From NCBI GenBank assembly GCA_900764695.1, contig CAAFOY010000067.1, positions 1-17,290 of the forward strand: a stretch of DNA of 17,290 nt, in the 5' to 3' direction. The notes beneath the pieces are model-generated. The model was not told where the DNA came from, searched no databases, and saw only the letters and a list, made by a program, of their open reading frames with translations. A program made the position numbers and the translations under genes. Source of the stretch: Lachnospiraceae bacterium (lineage in GTDB: Bacteria; Bacillota_A; Clostridia; Lachnospirales; Lachnospiraceae). Position 1 is the first letter of the stretch; each line of letters begins with the position of its first letter. Below are positions 6,395-16,200 of the stretch, piece after piece.

Positions 6395-7723
6395 TTACTG
6401 GTTAATGCCAATGAATCTCTTGTAGATTGCCTTTATTGCTACTTCAAAATCTTCTTCTTCAACACCAACGATAATGTTAAGTTCTGAAGAACCCTGGTCA
6501 ATCATCTTAATATTTACTCTTGCATCAGCTAATGCTGAGAATAAAATTGCTGCAGTTCCTCTTGCACTCTTCATTCCTCTACCAACTACTGCTATAAGTG
6601 CAAGATTGCTTTCGATATAAATCTGATCAGGATGTACTCTGCTCTTAATCTCGTCAATAATAGCTGTTTCCTTGCCTGCTAATGCTTCAGTTGCAATTAC
6701 AACGCTCATTGTATCTACACCTGATGGCATATGTTCAAAACTTACATTACTCTTTTCTAATGCACGTAATACGTTTTTACCAAATCCGATTTCGCTATTC
6801 ATCTTATCTTTTTCTATATTAATTACAGACATGCCTTTCTTACCTGCAATACCCGTAATAATATGATCGCAATGTTCAGCTGACTCAGAAACAATCATTG
6901 TTCCTCTATCTTCCGGCTGATTTGTATTTTTGATGTTTACAGGAATACCTGCTGCTCTAACAGGGAATATAGCATCTTCATGCAATACTGTTGCTCCCAT
7001 ATATGCTAATTCACGTAATTCTCTATATGTGATAGTCTTGATAGGTTCCGGATTGTTAACTATTCTAGGATCACAAATAAGACATCCGCTAACATCTGTC
7101 CAGTTTTCGTATAATTTAGCTTTAGTTGCTCTAGCAACTATTGATCCTGTTACATCAGAACCACCTCTTGAAAATGTCTTTATTGTTCCATTTGGCATAG
7201 ATCCATAAAATCCAGGTATTACTGCCTTGTTTGTCTTAGCAAGCTTTGGTGCCAATTTTGCTTCTGTCTTAGTCCAGTCAAAATTACCCTGATCATCAAA
7301 GAAGATATATTTTCCTGCATCGATAAAATCAAATCCTAAATATTTTGCTAATACTTTACTGTTGAGATATTCTCCACGGCTTGCAGCGTAATCACGGCCT
7401 GCCATATGAGCAAATGCGCCTTTAATTATCTCAAAATCTTCATCAAGGCTAAAATCTTTTAATCCTAAGTCTGCAATAATATTGTTATATCTGTCTTTAA
7501 TCATCTGAAAATATTCGTCAAAATTTTCGCTTTCAGATGCTAATTCATAGCACTTATATAACATATCTGTAACTTTAACATCTTCAATAAATCTTTTTCC
7601 AGGTGCAGATGCAACTACAAATCTTCTTTCCGGATCAGACAATATTATGTCTGCAACCTTTTTAAACTGTTTTGCATCAGCAAGTGAACTTCCACCAAAT
7701 TTAACAACCTTTGTTTCTTCCAT
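6395..7723 (-). CDS. Aspartate kinase with two C-terminal ACT domains
   Basis: Aspartokinase phosphorylates L-aspartate, the first step to lysine, threonine and methionine. The 442-residue monofunctional enzyme shows KFGGSS (8-13), the active-site SRGGSDVTGS (185-194) and WTDVSGCLICDPRIV (208-222) in the kinase domain. Two ACT-type regulatory domains follow (about 297-360 and 370-435, the second including ALADARVNIKMIDQGSSELN). This points to feedback control by an end-product amino acid, but which one cannot be told, so I give no lysC or thrA symbol. AGAGGA lies about 10 nt before the ATG. It follows hom after 136 nt, with no convincing terminator or promoter seen between them. Confidence 0.95.
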   Translation of the reverse strand: MEETKVVKFGGSSLADAKQFKKVADIILSDPERRFVVASAPGKRFIEDVKVTDMLYKCYELASESENFDEYFQMIKDRYNNIIADLGLKDFSLDEDFEIIKGAFAHMAGRDYAASRGEYLNSKVLAKYLGFDFIDAGKYIFFDDQGNFDWTKTEAKLAPKLAKTNKAVIPGFYGSMPNGTIKTFSRGGSDVTGSIVARATKAKLYENWTDVSGCLICDPRIVNNPEPIKTITYRELRELAYMGATVLHEDAIFPVRAAGIPVNIKNTNQPEDRGTMIVSESAEHCDHIITGIAGKKGMSVINIEKDKMNSEIGFGKNVLRALEKSNVSFEHMPSGVDTMSVVIATEALAGKETAIIDEIKSRVHPDQIYIESNLALIAVVGRGMKSARGTAAILFSALADARVNIKMIDQGSSELNIIVGVEEEDFEVAIKAIYKRFIGINQ

Positions 7724-7859
7724 TTTCTTTCAATCCTCTCACACCGAATTACGGCCTTTATATTATATATGTTTTTTTATTATAAATTGCTATCAATTAT
7801 TATTTACATAAACATTAATCTGTTAATGCAAATTTAACTTAATTTAATATCCCTTAATA

Positions 7860-9065
7860 TTATTCTTCAATTCTTATTCTTGTAATAATATTCTCTAATT
7901 TTTCTGATGCAGCCTTAAATTCATCTTCTGACATCGGTCTTGTAACAAAACCAATTTCATTTTCAATTCCTGCATCTATGTATGTTACATTTTCAAACGC
8001 TTCTTCAATCTTATCTTTTTCATCACCTTCAACACGAACAAAGAAAGACTTTCTTGATTTGCCAAATTCTAATAATTCTAACTTTTCTTTATCCCATATA
8101 ACTGTCACAGGAATATTCAAATGTCTTACAGCATCTACAACGTCTGATACAACTGCACTTGCTGTTGGAAGTTTTCCTGCGCCACTACCGATAAATACTA
8201 AATCACCAACCATGTTTCCTCTTACTAAGATTCCATTTACAACGCCTTCAACGTTAAACAATGGATGACTTGGTGATAATAATCTTGGTGTTACAGATGC
8301 AACTATTCCGTTTGCCTCTTTTTTACATTTTCCTAATAACTTTATAGATTTTCCCATAGCTGCCGCATATTTAAAATCTATATCTGTAATATTTGTTATT
8401 CCTTCTGTATATACATCTTCAAAATCAACTGATTTGCCATAAGCAAGTGATGCTAATATTGCTATCTTTCTAACTGCGTCAAATCCTTCTATATCTGCTG
8501 ACGGATTACGTTCTGCATATCCTAATTCCTGTGCCTGTGCTAATACTGTCTGGAAATCTGCACCTTCTTTATCCATTTTTGTAAGGATATAATTTGTAGT
8601 TCCATTTAAGATACCTGCAATCTCACAAATTTCATCTGCTGTAATATGCTGATTTAACGGTCTTATAATCGGTATTCCACCTCCAACACTTGCTTCAAAC
8701 AAGAAGTTTCTGTTGTGGTCTTTTGCAATCTGAATTAACTCTGCGCCATATTTAGCTACTAATTCTTTATTTGATGTACAAACACTCTTGCCTGCTAAAA
8801 GTGATTTTTTCACAAAATCGTAAGCTGGTTTTAATCCGCCCATAACTTCAATAACAATTTCAACTTCATCATCTTCCAAAATAGTATTAAAATCATGAAC
8901 CAATACTGATTCACATGGGTCACCAGGGAAATCTCTAAGGTCTAAAACATATTTTACGTTTATCTCCTGTCCTGCTTTTTCCCCAATCAATTTTTTGTTT
9001 GTATCTAAAATTTCAAACACTCCGGAGCCTACTGTTCCGTATCCTAAAATTGCTACATTAATCAT
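7860..9065 (-). CDS. hom: Homoserine dehydrogenase
   Basis: This enzyme reduces aspartate semialdehyde to homoserine with NAD(P)H, at the branch toward threonine and methionine. The Rossmann motif GYGTVGSG (8-15) opens the protein. CTSNKELVAKYG (96-107) and GILNGTTNYIL (151-161) follow, then the signature NPSADIEGFDAVRK (187-200) with Asp196 and Lys200 at the catalytic positions. A short ACT-like tail starts near 338. A start at 9107 would add 14 polar residues without homology. ATG at 9063-9065 has AGGAAG 5 nt upstream and starts right at the Rossmann strand, giving 401 residues. It precedes the aspartokinase in transcription order, which fits joint pathway use. Confidence 0.96.
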   Translation of the reverse strand: MINVAILGYGTVGSGVFEILDTNKKLIGEKAGQEINVKYVLDLRDFPGDPCESVLVHDFNTILEDDEVEIVIEVMGGLKPAYDFVKKSLLAGKSVCTSNKELVAKYGAELIQIAKDHNRNFLFEASVGGGIPIIRPLNQHITADEICEIAGILNGTTNYILTKMDKEGADFQTVLAQAQELGYAERNPSADIEGFDAVRKIAILASLAYGKSVDFEDVYTEGITNITDIDFKYAAAMGKSIKLLGKCKKEANGIVASVTPRLLSPSHPLFNVEGVVNGILVRGNMVGDLVFIGSGAGKLPTASAVVSDVVDAVRHLNIPVTVIWDKEKLELLEFGKSRKSFFVRVEGDEKDKIEEAFENVTYIDAGIENEIGFVTRPMSEDEFKAASEKLENIITRIRIEE

Positions 9066-9102
9066 TATCTCTTCCTCGCTTGTTTCATTATCATTGCTTA
9101 TT

Positions 9103-9132
9103 TGCATAACAAATTTATGTATACACTTTCAA
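9103..9132 (-). promoter_or_regulatory. Candidate hom promoter
   Basis: On the minus strand TTGAAA (9127-9132) is 18 nt from TATGCA (9103-9108) with TGT just before it. The same 14-bp sequence around the -10 (9100-9113) occurs at the candidate tsaE promoter. The -10 match is poor, so this is tentative. Confidence 0.3.
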
Positions 9133-9190
9133 AATTTTAACATAGTTAATTTTATACTGCAACTTATTTTTCGTTACTTTGCATACTAAT

Positions 9191-10303
9191 TTATTTTCCC
9201 TGTATACTATTTTGCTTTAAATATGCATTTATAAACTGGTCTATATTGCCATCTAAAACACTACTTACATTCCCTGTTTCTTCATTTGTCCTATGGTCTT
9301 TTACCATAGTATACGGTTGCATTACATATGATCTTATCTGACTTCCCCAGCCTATTTCTTTTATTTCTCCTCTGATTCCTGATTTCTTTTCCTGTTCTTC
9401 CTGCTGTTTTAAAAGATACAATTTAGCTTTGAGCATTTTCATTGCTTTATCTTTATTTTGCAACTGTGAACGTTCATTCTGACATTGAACTACTATGCCT
9501 GTTGGTAAATGAGTAATTCTTATTGCCGATGAGGTTTTGTTAATGTGCTGTCCACCTGCTCCACTTGAACGATATGTATCTATTCTGATATCATCATCAT
9601 TAATTTCAACATCTAAGTCTTCTTCTATATCAGGCATTACATCACATGAAGCAAATGAAGTCTGTCTTTTTCCTGCTGCATTAAAAGGAGATATTCTTAC
9701 AAGTCTATGAACACCTCTCTCTGATTTTAAATACCCATATGCATTTTCTCCATTAATCTGCACAGTTATGGATTTTATTCCCGCTTCTTCACCCTCTAGA
9801 AAATCTAAAACCTGAGTTGTAAATCCTTTACTTTCAGCCCAACGCGTATACATTCTATACAACATACTTGTCCAATCACAGGATTCTGTTCCACCTGCCC
9901 CTGCATTTAACTTTAATATTGCATTATATTTATCATATTCACCTGACAAAAGAGTTTTTATCTTTACTTCATCCACTTTAGAAGCAAATTCATCCATTGA
10001 ACTTTTCGCCTCTTCAGCAATTTCTGCATCTTCACTCTCTTCTCCCATTTCTATTAAGACTAAAATGTCATCATACAAACTCTTTAAATTATTATATGTT
10101 TCTATTGAATCCTTTAAATTTTTGAGCTCTTTCATATATTTTTGTGCTTTGTCCATATCATCCCAAAAGCCCGGAGCTTCCATTGTTCTTTCTAGCTCAA
10201 TGATTCTTTCTTCTTTATTTTGCAAATCCAAAGCATCTTTTATTTCGTCTAATTCTTTTTCATATGGAGTCAATCGATATTTTATTTCATCTAATTCTAT
10301 CAT
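9191..10303 (-). CDS. prfB: Peptide chain release factor 2, no programmed frameshift
   Basis: RF2 ends translation at UGA and UAA. The 370-residue protein has the SPF tripeptide for stop-codon reading (205-207, in RISPFNAAGKRQTSF) and the GGQ peptidyl-hydrolysis motif (250-252, in SSGAGGQHINK). The N-terminal domain is helical. ATG at 10301-10303 with AGGAG 6 nt upstream is preferred over the GTG one codon earlier. At residues 25-26, where RF2 genes with the frameshift have CTT-TGA-C, this gene reads TTG-GAT in frame, and no AGGGGG-like signal precedes it. Its synthesis is therefore not frameshift-controlled. The leader upstream has unusual mini-ORFs. It follows secA after 193 nt. Confidence 0.97.
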   Translation of the reverse strand: MIELDEIKYRLTPYEKELDEIKDALDLQNKEERIIELERTMEAPGFWDDMDKAQKYMKELKNLKDSIETYNNLKSLYDDILVLIEMGEESEDAEIAEEAKSSMDEFASKVDEVKIKTLLSGEYDKYNAILKLNAGAGGTESCDWTSMLYRMYTRWAESKGFTTQVLDFLEGEEAGIKSITVQINGENAYGYLKSERGVHRLVRISPFNAAGKRQTSFASCDVMPDIEEDLDVEINDDDIRIDTYRSSGAGGQHINKTSSAIRITHLPTGIVVQCQNERSQLQNKDKAMKMLKAKLYLLKQQEEQEKKSGIRGEIKEIGWGSQIRSYVMQPYTMVKDHRTNEETGNVSSVLDGNIDQFINAYLKQNSIQGK

Positions 10304-10341
10304 CACTCTCTCCTATAATATGTATTGCCCCCTCCCTTCGG

Positions 10342-10365
10342 TCAGTGGCTATTCGTCGGAAACAT
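10342..10365 (-). CDS. Putative leader mini-ORF 2 upstream of prfB (MFPTNSH, stop TGA-C)
   Basis: Seven codons on the minus strand start with an ATG directly abutting the TAA stop of mini-ORF 1 (TAAATG) and end in TGA followed by C. There is no ribosome site of its own, so translation would need re-initiation. TGA-C is the weak termination context used by RF2 frameshift sites. If the TGA were read through, the same frame would run to a TGA overlapping the prfB ATG. Chance occurrence is quite possible. Confidence 0.25.
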   Translation of the reverse strand: MFPTNSH

Positions 10366-10392
10366 TTATAGGAAAAAATGAACTTCGTTCAT
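10366..10392 (-). CDS. Putative leader mini-ORF 1 upstream of prfB (MNEVHFFL, stop TAA)
   Basis: ATG at 10390-10392 on the minus strand has a good AGGAG (10399-10403) exactly 6 nt upstream and runs eight codons to TAA. It overlaps almost entirely a hairpin (10367-10406) that pairs its ribosome site with its own end. The signal-quality ribosome site is the main support; no homology can be claimed for so short a peptide. Confidence 0.3.
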   Translation of the reverse strand: MNEVHFFL

Positions 10393-10406
10393 TTTTTTCT
10401 CCTATA
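10367..10406 (-). terminator. Hairpin between secA and prfB, terminator or attenuator
   Basis: TATAGG (10367-10372) and CCTATA (10401-10406) flank A and T tracts and an inner GAAC/GTTC stem with a 3-nt loop. On the minus strand the inner stem reads ATGAAC, GAA, GTTCAT and ends in TTTTTT, as in an intrinsic terminator. The outer arms would mask the AGGAG of mini-ORF 1. It may terminate secA messages, attenuate prfB, or both. Confidence 0.5.
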
Positions 10407-10467
10407 TTTTTAACAGATATAATTTACTGTTTCAATTTATTGCTTTACTTTCTGTTAACACTAGGAA

Positions 10468-10489
10468 AGGACAGGTGTTGTCCTGTCCT
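10468..10489 (-). terminator. Hairpin directly after the secA stop
   Basis: An 8-bp G+C-containing stem (AGGACAGG at 10468-10475, CCTGTCCT at 10482-10489) with a 6-nt loop begins 8 nt past the secA stop codon. On the minus strand it is followed by only TTTCC, a weak T run. It could be a partial terminator or a 3' stabilising hairpin. Confidence 0.5.
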
Positions 10490-10496
10490 CTTCCTC

Positions 10497-13067
10497 TTAA
10501 TGTGTTCTTCCACAGCAATGTTTATATTTCTTACCAGATCCACATGGACAAGGATCATTTGGATATACCTTAGCAACATCTCTGTGCTTTGGCTTTTTAA
10601 CTCCTTCATCATCCTTATTTGTTCCGGTAACCTGAGCAACTTCTTCTCGCTCAACTTTTTGTTCTACCTGAAGATGCATTAACATTTTTATTGTTTCAAA
10701 TCTGATATTAAGAATCATATTTTCAAACATTTCGTAACCCTGCATCTTATATTCTACAACAGGATCTTTCTGTCCATAAGCCATAAGGCCTATTCCCTGT
10801 TTTAACTGATCCATATCATCGATATGATCCATCCATTTTCTATCAATAACCTTTAGAAGAACAATTCTTTCAATTTCTCTTATCTGTTCGGGTTCAGGGA
10901 ATTCTGCTTCTTTATCTTCATATAATTTAACTGCTGCCGCCTTAAGTGTCTGCTTAAATTCAGCCTTTGATAAATTAAGGATTTCATCCTTTGTCAATGA
11001 AAGCTTTATTGGCATAATTTCAAGAATACTCTGATTCAATCCAGCAAGATCCCATTCAGATGATGGCTGATTATCTCCAATGTAAGTATCAATTTCATTT
11101 TCAACTACATCTGTAATCATCTTAACAATGGCATCTCTCATATTATCGCCGTTAAGAACTTTTTCTCTTTCTGAGTAAATAATTTCTCGCTGTTCATTAT
11201 TTACTTTATCAAATTCTAATAAGTTCTTTCTAATACCAAAGTTATTTCCTTCAATCTTCTTCTGAGCTCTTTCGATTGTTTTGCTTAATGACTTATGCTG
11301 AATTTCTTCATTCTCAGGAACTCCTAATGCATTAAACACAGACATAAGTCTTTCTGAACCGAACAATCTCATTATATCATCTTCCAATGAGATGTAGAAT
11401 TTAGATTCACCCGGATCTCCCTGACGTCCTGAACGACCTCTTAACTGGTTATCAATACGTCTTGATTCATGCCTTTCTGTTCCAAGTACCTTTAATCCAC
11501 CTGCTGCTCTTGCTTCATCATCAAGTTTAATATCTGTACCTCTACCTGCCATATTTGTAGCAATGGTAACCGCACCGTGACGTCCTGCTTCTGCTACGAT
11601 TTCAGCTTCTAATTCATGATACTTAGCATTTAAAACTTTATGAGGAATTCCCTCCTTCTTTAATAATGCACTTATTTCTTCAGATGCATCTATGTTAATT
11701 GTACCAACCAATACAGGCTGTCCCTTAGCATAGGATTTCTTTATTTCTTCTATAACTGCATGTAATTTTTCTTTCTTTGTTTTAAATACAGCATCATCAT
11801 GATCAATTCTTGCTACAGGTCTGTTTGTAGGTATTGCTACAACATCCATGCTGTAAATATCTCTAAATTCTTTTTCTTCTGTAAGGGCTGTACCTGTCAT
11901 ACCGGCTTTCTTATCATATTTGTTGAAGAAATTCTGGAATGTAATAGTTGCAAGTGTCTTACTTTCTCTCTTAACTTTTACATGCTCCTTAGCTTCAATC
12001 GCCTGATGCAATCCGTCTGAATAACGACGGCCCGGCATAATACGTCCTGTAAATTCATCTACAATGAGAATTTCATCATCTTTTACAACATAATCCTGAT
12101 CTTTAAACATAAGATTATGCGCTCTTAATGCTAAAATCATATTGTGCTGCAATTCAAGATTCTCTGCATCAGCATAATTGTCAATATGGAAGAATTTTTC
12201 AACCTTCTCAATACCCTGAGCAGTTAATGTTACAATCTTGTCCTTTTCGTTTACAAGGAAGTCGCCATCTTCTTCAATGTCAACACCCATAATAGCGTCC
12301 ATCTTACTTAATTCAGGGCTTGCTGTACCTCTTTCCATCTGTCTGGCAAGAATATCACAAGCTTCGTACAACTTAGTAGACTTACCGCTCTGACCTGAAA
12401 TAATCAAAGGTGTTCTTGCTTCATCAATTAAAACAGAGTCAACTTCATCGATGATACAATAATGTAATCCTCTCTGTACAAGCTGTTCCTTGTAAACGAC
12501 CATGTTATCTCTTAAGTAATCAAATCCTAATTCATTATTTGTTATATATGTAATATCACAATCATATGCTGCCTTCTTAGCATCATGATCCATATCAGCA
12601 GTAACACATGCAACAGTTAAACCTAAGAATCTGTGAACCTGTCCCATCCATTCAGCATCACGGTTTGCAAGATATTCATTTACTGTAACAATATGAACTC
12701 CTTTTCCTTCCAAAGCATTCAAATATGCCGGAAGTAAACATGTCTGTGTCTTACCTTCACCTGTTTTCATTTCTGCAATTCTACCCTGATGAAGAATAAT
12801 ACCACCTAAAAGCTGAACTCTATAGTGTTCTGTATTAAGAACTCTTCTCGCAGCTTCCCTTACTACCGCAAATGCTTCCGGAAGTAAATCATCCAAAGTC
12901 TCTCCTTTTGATAATCTATCCTTGAATTCTGTCGTTTTATCTTTAAGCTGTTCATCCGACAATTCCATCATAGCCGGTCTGTAGCTTTCAATCTTATCTA
13001 GCGTATGCTGATTTCTTTTAATCTCTCTGTCACTATAAGTGCCAAATACTTTACTAAATGCGCTCAT
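10497..13067 (-). CDS. secA: Preprotein translocase ATPase SecA
   Basis: SecA drives secretory proteins through SecYEG using ATP; in this window its clearest client is the signal-peptide-bearing glycosidase encoded just upstream. The 856-residue protein has Walker A MKTGEGKT (100-107), the DEAD-type Walker [17 protein letters not shown] (205-220), the preprotein cross-linking region, and the helicase motifs [13 protein letters not shown] and RQGDPGES. The C-terminal zinc motif has Cys840, Cys842, Cys851 and Cys852 in [15 protein letters not shown], the SecB or ribosome contact element. ATG at 13065-13067 has GGGAG 6 nt upstream. The gene has its own promoter. Confidence 0.98.
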   Translation of the reverse strand: MSAFSKVFGTYSDREIKRNQHTLDKIESYRPAMMELSDEQLKDKTTEFKDRLSKGETLDDLLPEAFAVVREAARRVLNTEHYRVQLLGGIILHQGRIAEMKTGEGKTQTCLLPAYLNALEGKGVHIVTVNEYLANRDAEWMGQVHRFLGLTVACVTADMDHDAKKAAYDCDITYITNNELGFDYLRDNMVVYKEQLVQRGLHYCIIDEVDSVLIDEARTPLIISGQSGKSTKLYEACDILARQMERGTASPELSKMDAIMGVDIEEDGDFLVNEKDKIVTLTAQGIEKVEKFFHIDNYADAENLELQHNMILALRAHNLMFKDQDYVVKDDEILIVDEFTGRIMPGRRYSDGLHQAIEAKEHVKVKRESKTLATITFQNFFNKYDKKAGMTGTALTEEKEFRDIYSMDVVAIPTNRPVARIDHDDAVFKTKKEKLHAVIEEIKKSYAKGQPVLVGTINIDASEEISALLKKEGIPHKVLNAKYHELEAEIVAEAGRHGAVTIATNMAGRGTDIKLDDEARAAGGLKVLGTERHESRRIDNQLRGRSGRQGDPGESKFYISLEDDIMRLFGSERLMSVFNALGVPENEEIQHKSLSKTIERAQKKIEGNNFGIRKNLLEFDKVNNEQREIIYSEREKVLNGDNMRDAIVKMITDVVENEIDTYIGDNQPSSEWDLAGLNQSILEIMPIKLSLTKDEILNLSKAEFKQTLKAAAVKLYEDKEAEFPEPEQIREIERIVLLKVIDRKWMDHIDDMDQLKQGIGLMAYGQKDPVVEYKMQGYEMFENMILNIRFETIKMLMHLQVEQKVEREEVAQVTGTNKDDEGVKKPKHRDVAKVYPNDPCPCGSGKKYKHCCGRTH

Positions 13068-13133
13068 TATATACTCCCAATTATGTATTTCTATGATAAT
13101 AACGTTTCAATAACCTTATAATCACACTAGCAT

Positions 13134-13162
13134 ATTGTATCACTTAAGAGTTTTTTATTCAA
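13134..13162 (-). promoter_or_regulatory. secA promoter
   Basis: On the minus strand TTGAAT (13157-13162), a 17-nt spacer and TACAAT (13134-13139) make a good sigma-A-type promoter. Transcription would begin near 13127, giving a leader of about 60 nt. It lies between the glycosidase stop and secA. Confidence 0.65.
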
Positions 13163-13211
13163 CATATTATCCCCTGCATACTGTTACTATTTTGTAAAAT
13201 ATTTGTTAACA

Positions 13212-16200
13212 TCACACTTGTTTCCATACTCCCCACTGTCCACAAGTTTCAGGATTCTCACCAACTGTCCACCATTTAGCCTGATATACTTTGCCGTTAT
13301 AGTAAACTCTGTTTCCATTTGTATATACAGTATTACTATCCCATGTTGGATACCGGCTTACATTTTCTGTTGTTTCAGGTGTCTTTGTTGTAACCTCAGG
13401 CGCTTTTGTTGTAGTTGTTGTCTCTGATGCCTTTGTTGTAGTTGTTTCAGGTGCCTTTGTTGTTTCAGGTGCTTTTGTAGTTGTTTCCTGTTCCTTTGTT
13501 GTAGTTGTTGTTTCTTCCGGAATAGTCTGTGTTTCTTTTTCAACTGTAAAATCAGCTATGTTACATGCTCCTCCATTTACAACTAAAGTTAATTTATATG
13601 TTCCTTTTGCTGCAAAATTAATTGTAACTTTATGACTAATAAAGTTTGTCCATGAATTGCTTGCTGTAATTGCCATTGTTGCCGCATTATTATCATTTAA
13701 CTTCACAATTATGTTATCTGCATTATATTTGCTATCTCCGGCAGCTAATTTCAAATCAACTGTATAATTACCCTTTGAAGGGACTTTAATATAATAGTCT
13801 AAATATGATCCATTTGTTAAATTTCCTGCATATGTTGTATTATCAAATGTATTCATTGTAATTGAACTTGTCTTTCCACCAAACGAATCTACTTTTACAG
13901 TTCCCGGTACCTGCGTTACTGTAGCTTTTCCACCTGTACCAACAATAGCCGTAGCTGATTTGTAAATTTGGTTCAACAAACTATATGTAGCATTTTTACT
14001 ATCCTGGCTAATTTCCCAAATCATGATACCACCAGCATTCTGTGCTGCAAATGTAGCTTTCTTAGCCATTGTATCTAAACCATTATAGTAAACTGTTGTT
14101 CCGTTAATAACTGCTGAGTCTTTATATGCATTTGCTGAATTATTAGCAACTACATCTGCATATGACGCCCAGTTAGGTCTTTCATAGAAAGGTACACCTA
14201 GTACAATTTTAGACGCGTCTACTTTTCTTGTTGAGTTCCAATAGTTAAATGAATTTGTAAGTAAGCTATATGGTGAATGTCCTGCTCCACTATCTCCGTC
14301 ATATGCCATAACATTAATCCAGTCAACCATGTTAAGAACTTCATCAGTCTGATATGTTCCACTGGTAGCAGCAACTGCTGACGATAATGTCAATCCTCTC
14401 TGTGTTAATCCTTCTCTCAAATATCTCATGAATGACGTAAATTGATTTGCCGAACTTGCTGTTGGATATTCCCAGTCAATATCAACACCATCGAATCCAT
14501 ACTTATCAACTACTGATAAAATACTATTTGCAAGGCTTCTGCATTTTGCGTCAGTATTTGTTGCTTTTTCAAATGCATACTGGCACAAACTTCCATCTGA
14601 ATATGACCAGCCTCCAACTGCCATTTCTACTTTTGTTCCACTATTATGAGCTGCCTCAATCAAACTGTTAATTACATTTGCAGAACCATCTACAGAATCA
14701 AGTACACCTGATGCATTTGGCAACGCAAATGAATATATTACTGTAGTTAATTTATCCCACTGAATGCTTGATGTAATATCTCCATACCAGTTTGGATAGT
14801 ACGCTACTGCTTTAAAATTGTTTCCATATTTGCCCTGTGTGTCAGGTACATCTACATTTACTTCAGGCTCTGAATCATCCTGAGTTTCATTTCCATAAAC
14901 TTCAACTTCCCATATAGAATATCCATAAGGGAGCGCTCTCTTAACACCCTGCATCTTTACATATCTGGCCTTTACTCCATTAAGAGATACTGTTGTAGTT
15001 CCTCCTGTCTGATTATTTAATGTCTTTGCAGTTGTCCAGGAAGCGCCATCATTTGAAATTTCTATTCTGTATTCTGTTGCATAAGCTGCTTCCCATTTAA
15101 GCACCATATTATTAATTTCATATGTCTTACCCAAATCAATACATGCCCACGCATTATCTGCAAAGTCTGATGACCATCTTGTTCCATCATCACCATCAAC
15201 TATATTTTTTCCTGTAAATGTATCATTTTCGTTTCCTGAAACTGTTACTGTTTTGTTCTTTGAAATTAATTTTCCTTCAGTCTGTGGTTTTGTCACAGCT
15301 TCAGTTATTGTTTCTGTTATAGGCTGTGTAGTTGTTGTTTCAACTGTTGGCTGTGTAGTTGTTTCTTCAGGTTGGCTATTTCCAGGAATTGCAGATGCAT
15401 TAGTTGCTTCCAGTGCAAACTTTTCCCATGTTCCAACTGAAGTTCCACAGGCATGTAATATTCCTGATGTTGTATCATTTATATCTGTCTGAACATAATA
15501 ATTATTTAAATATGTTTTAATCGCATATGTTCCATCACTCTGTTTTTCAACATAAAATTTTTCCCATGTTCCAATTGCATTACTTCTTGGAATTACCGGG
15601 TTTTCTTTATCTGTATCATCAAAAACAGCGCATAAATATTTATTATTTGCTCTAGACTGGAAAGATACTGTTCCATCTGAATTATAAATAACTCTAAATT
15701 GTTCCCATGCACCGGCAGAATCTCTGTTAGCTACTAAATTAGACTGTCCATAATTATCCGCACAAACATATTTGTTATTTATAGTTGCCTTAATTGAGAA
15801 ATAATCCACATCTGTTAATGCCTTATCAGCAAAAACAATTGTTCCCGGCATAGCTTTTTTCATTGTATTATACACAATTCCATTACTACTCTTTGAACCT
15901 GTGCCAATTGAATCCTTGCTCCATTTAGCCTTAATATCTGCTAAAGAATCCGATGTAGGATTTACCTTCTGCGTTGTCTTTTCCTGATAAATTCCCCATG
16001 AACCCGAATTATTTGTTTTATATGCCCATGATGTGTAATTCCATCCTGCCTTGTTAAATTCATCCATAACATATGTCCATGCATCTTCCAATCCAAAACA
16101 TGTATATTCACCTATATATGTAGGAACTCCATAATTAGCATTATTTATGCTGTTAATAAGATTTTTACATGAATCTTTATGTCCCTGTAAATCACTAATA

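Noticed and set aside
7724..7859. Possible amino-acid-sensing riboswitch or T-box before the aspartokinase
   Set aside because: The 136-nt gap is almost entirely A/T, with no lysine-riboswitch or T-box conserved blocks and no terminator hairpin.
10065..10682. Plus-strand frame of 205 codons across prfB start and secA end
   Set aside because: It is antisense to well-identified genes, has no ribosome site and shows no domain pattern.
13359..13532. Possible CRISPR-like array in the repeated region
   Set aside because: The units are short, imperfect and in frame, encoding a Thr-rich linker; there are no unique spacers of constant length and no cas genes.
13358..13543. Lys/Gln-rich 61-codon minus-strand frame
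   Set aside because: It is the Thr-linker repeat of the glycosidase read in another frame; repeats commonly leave such frames open.
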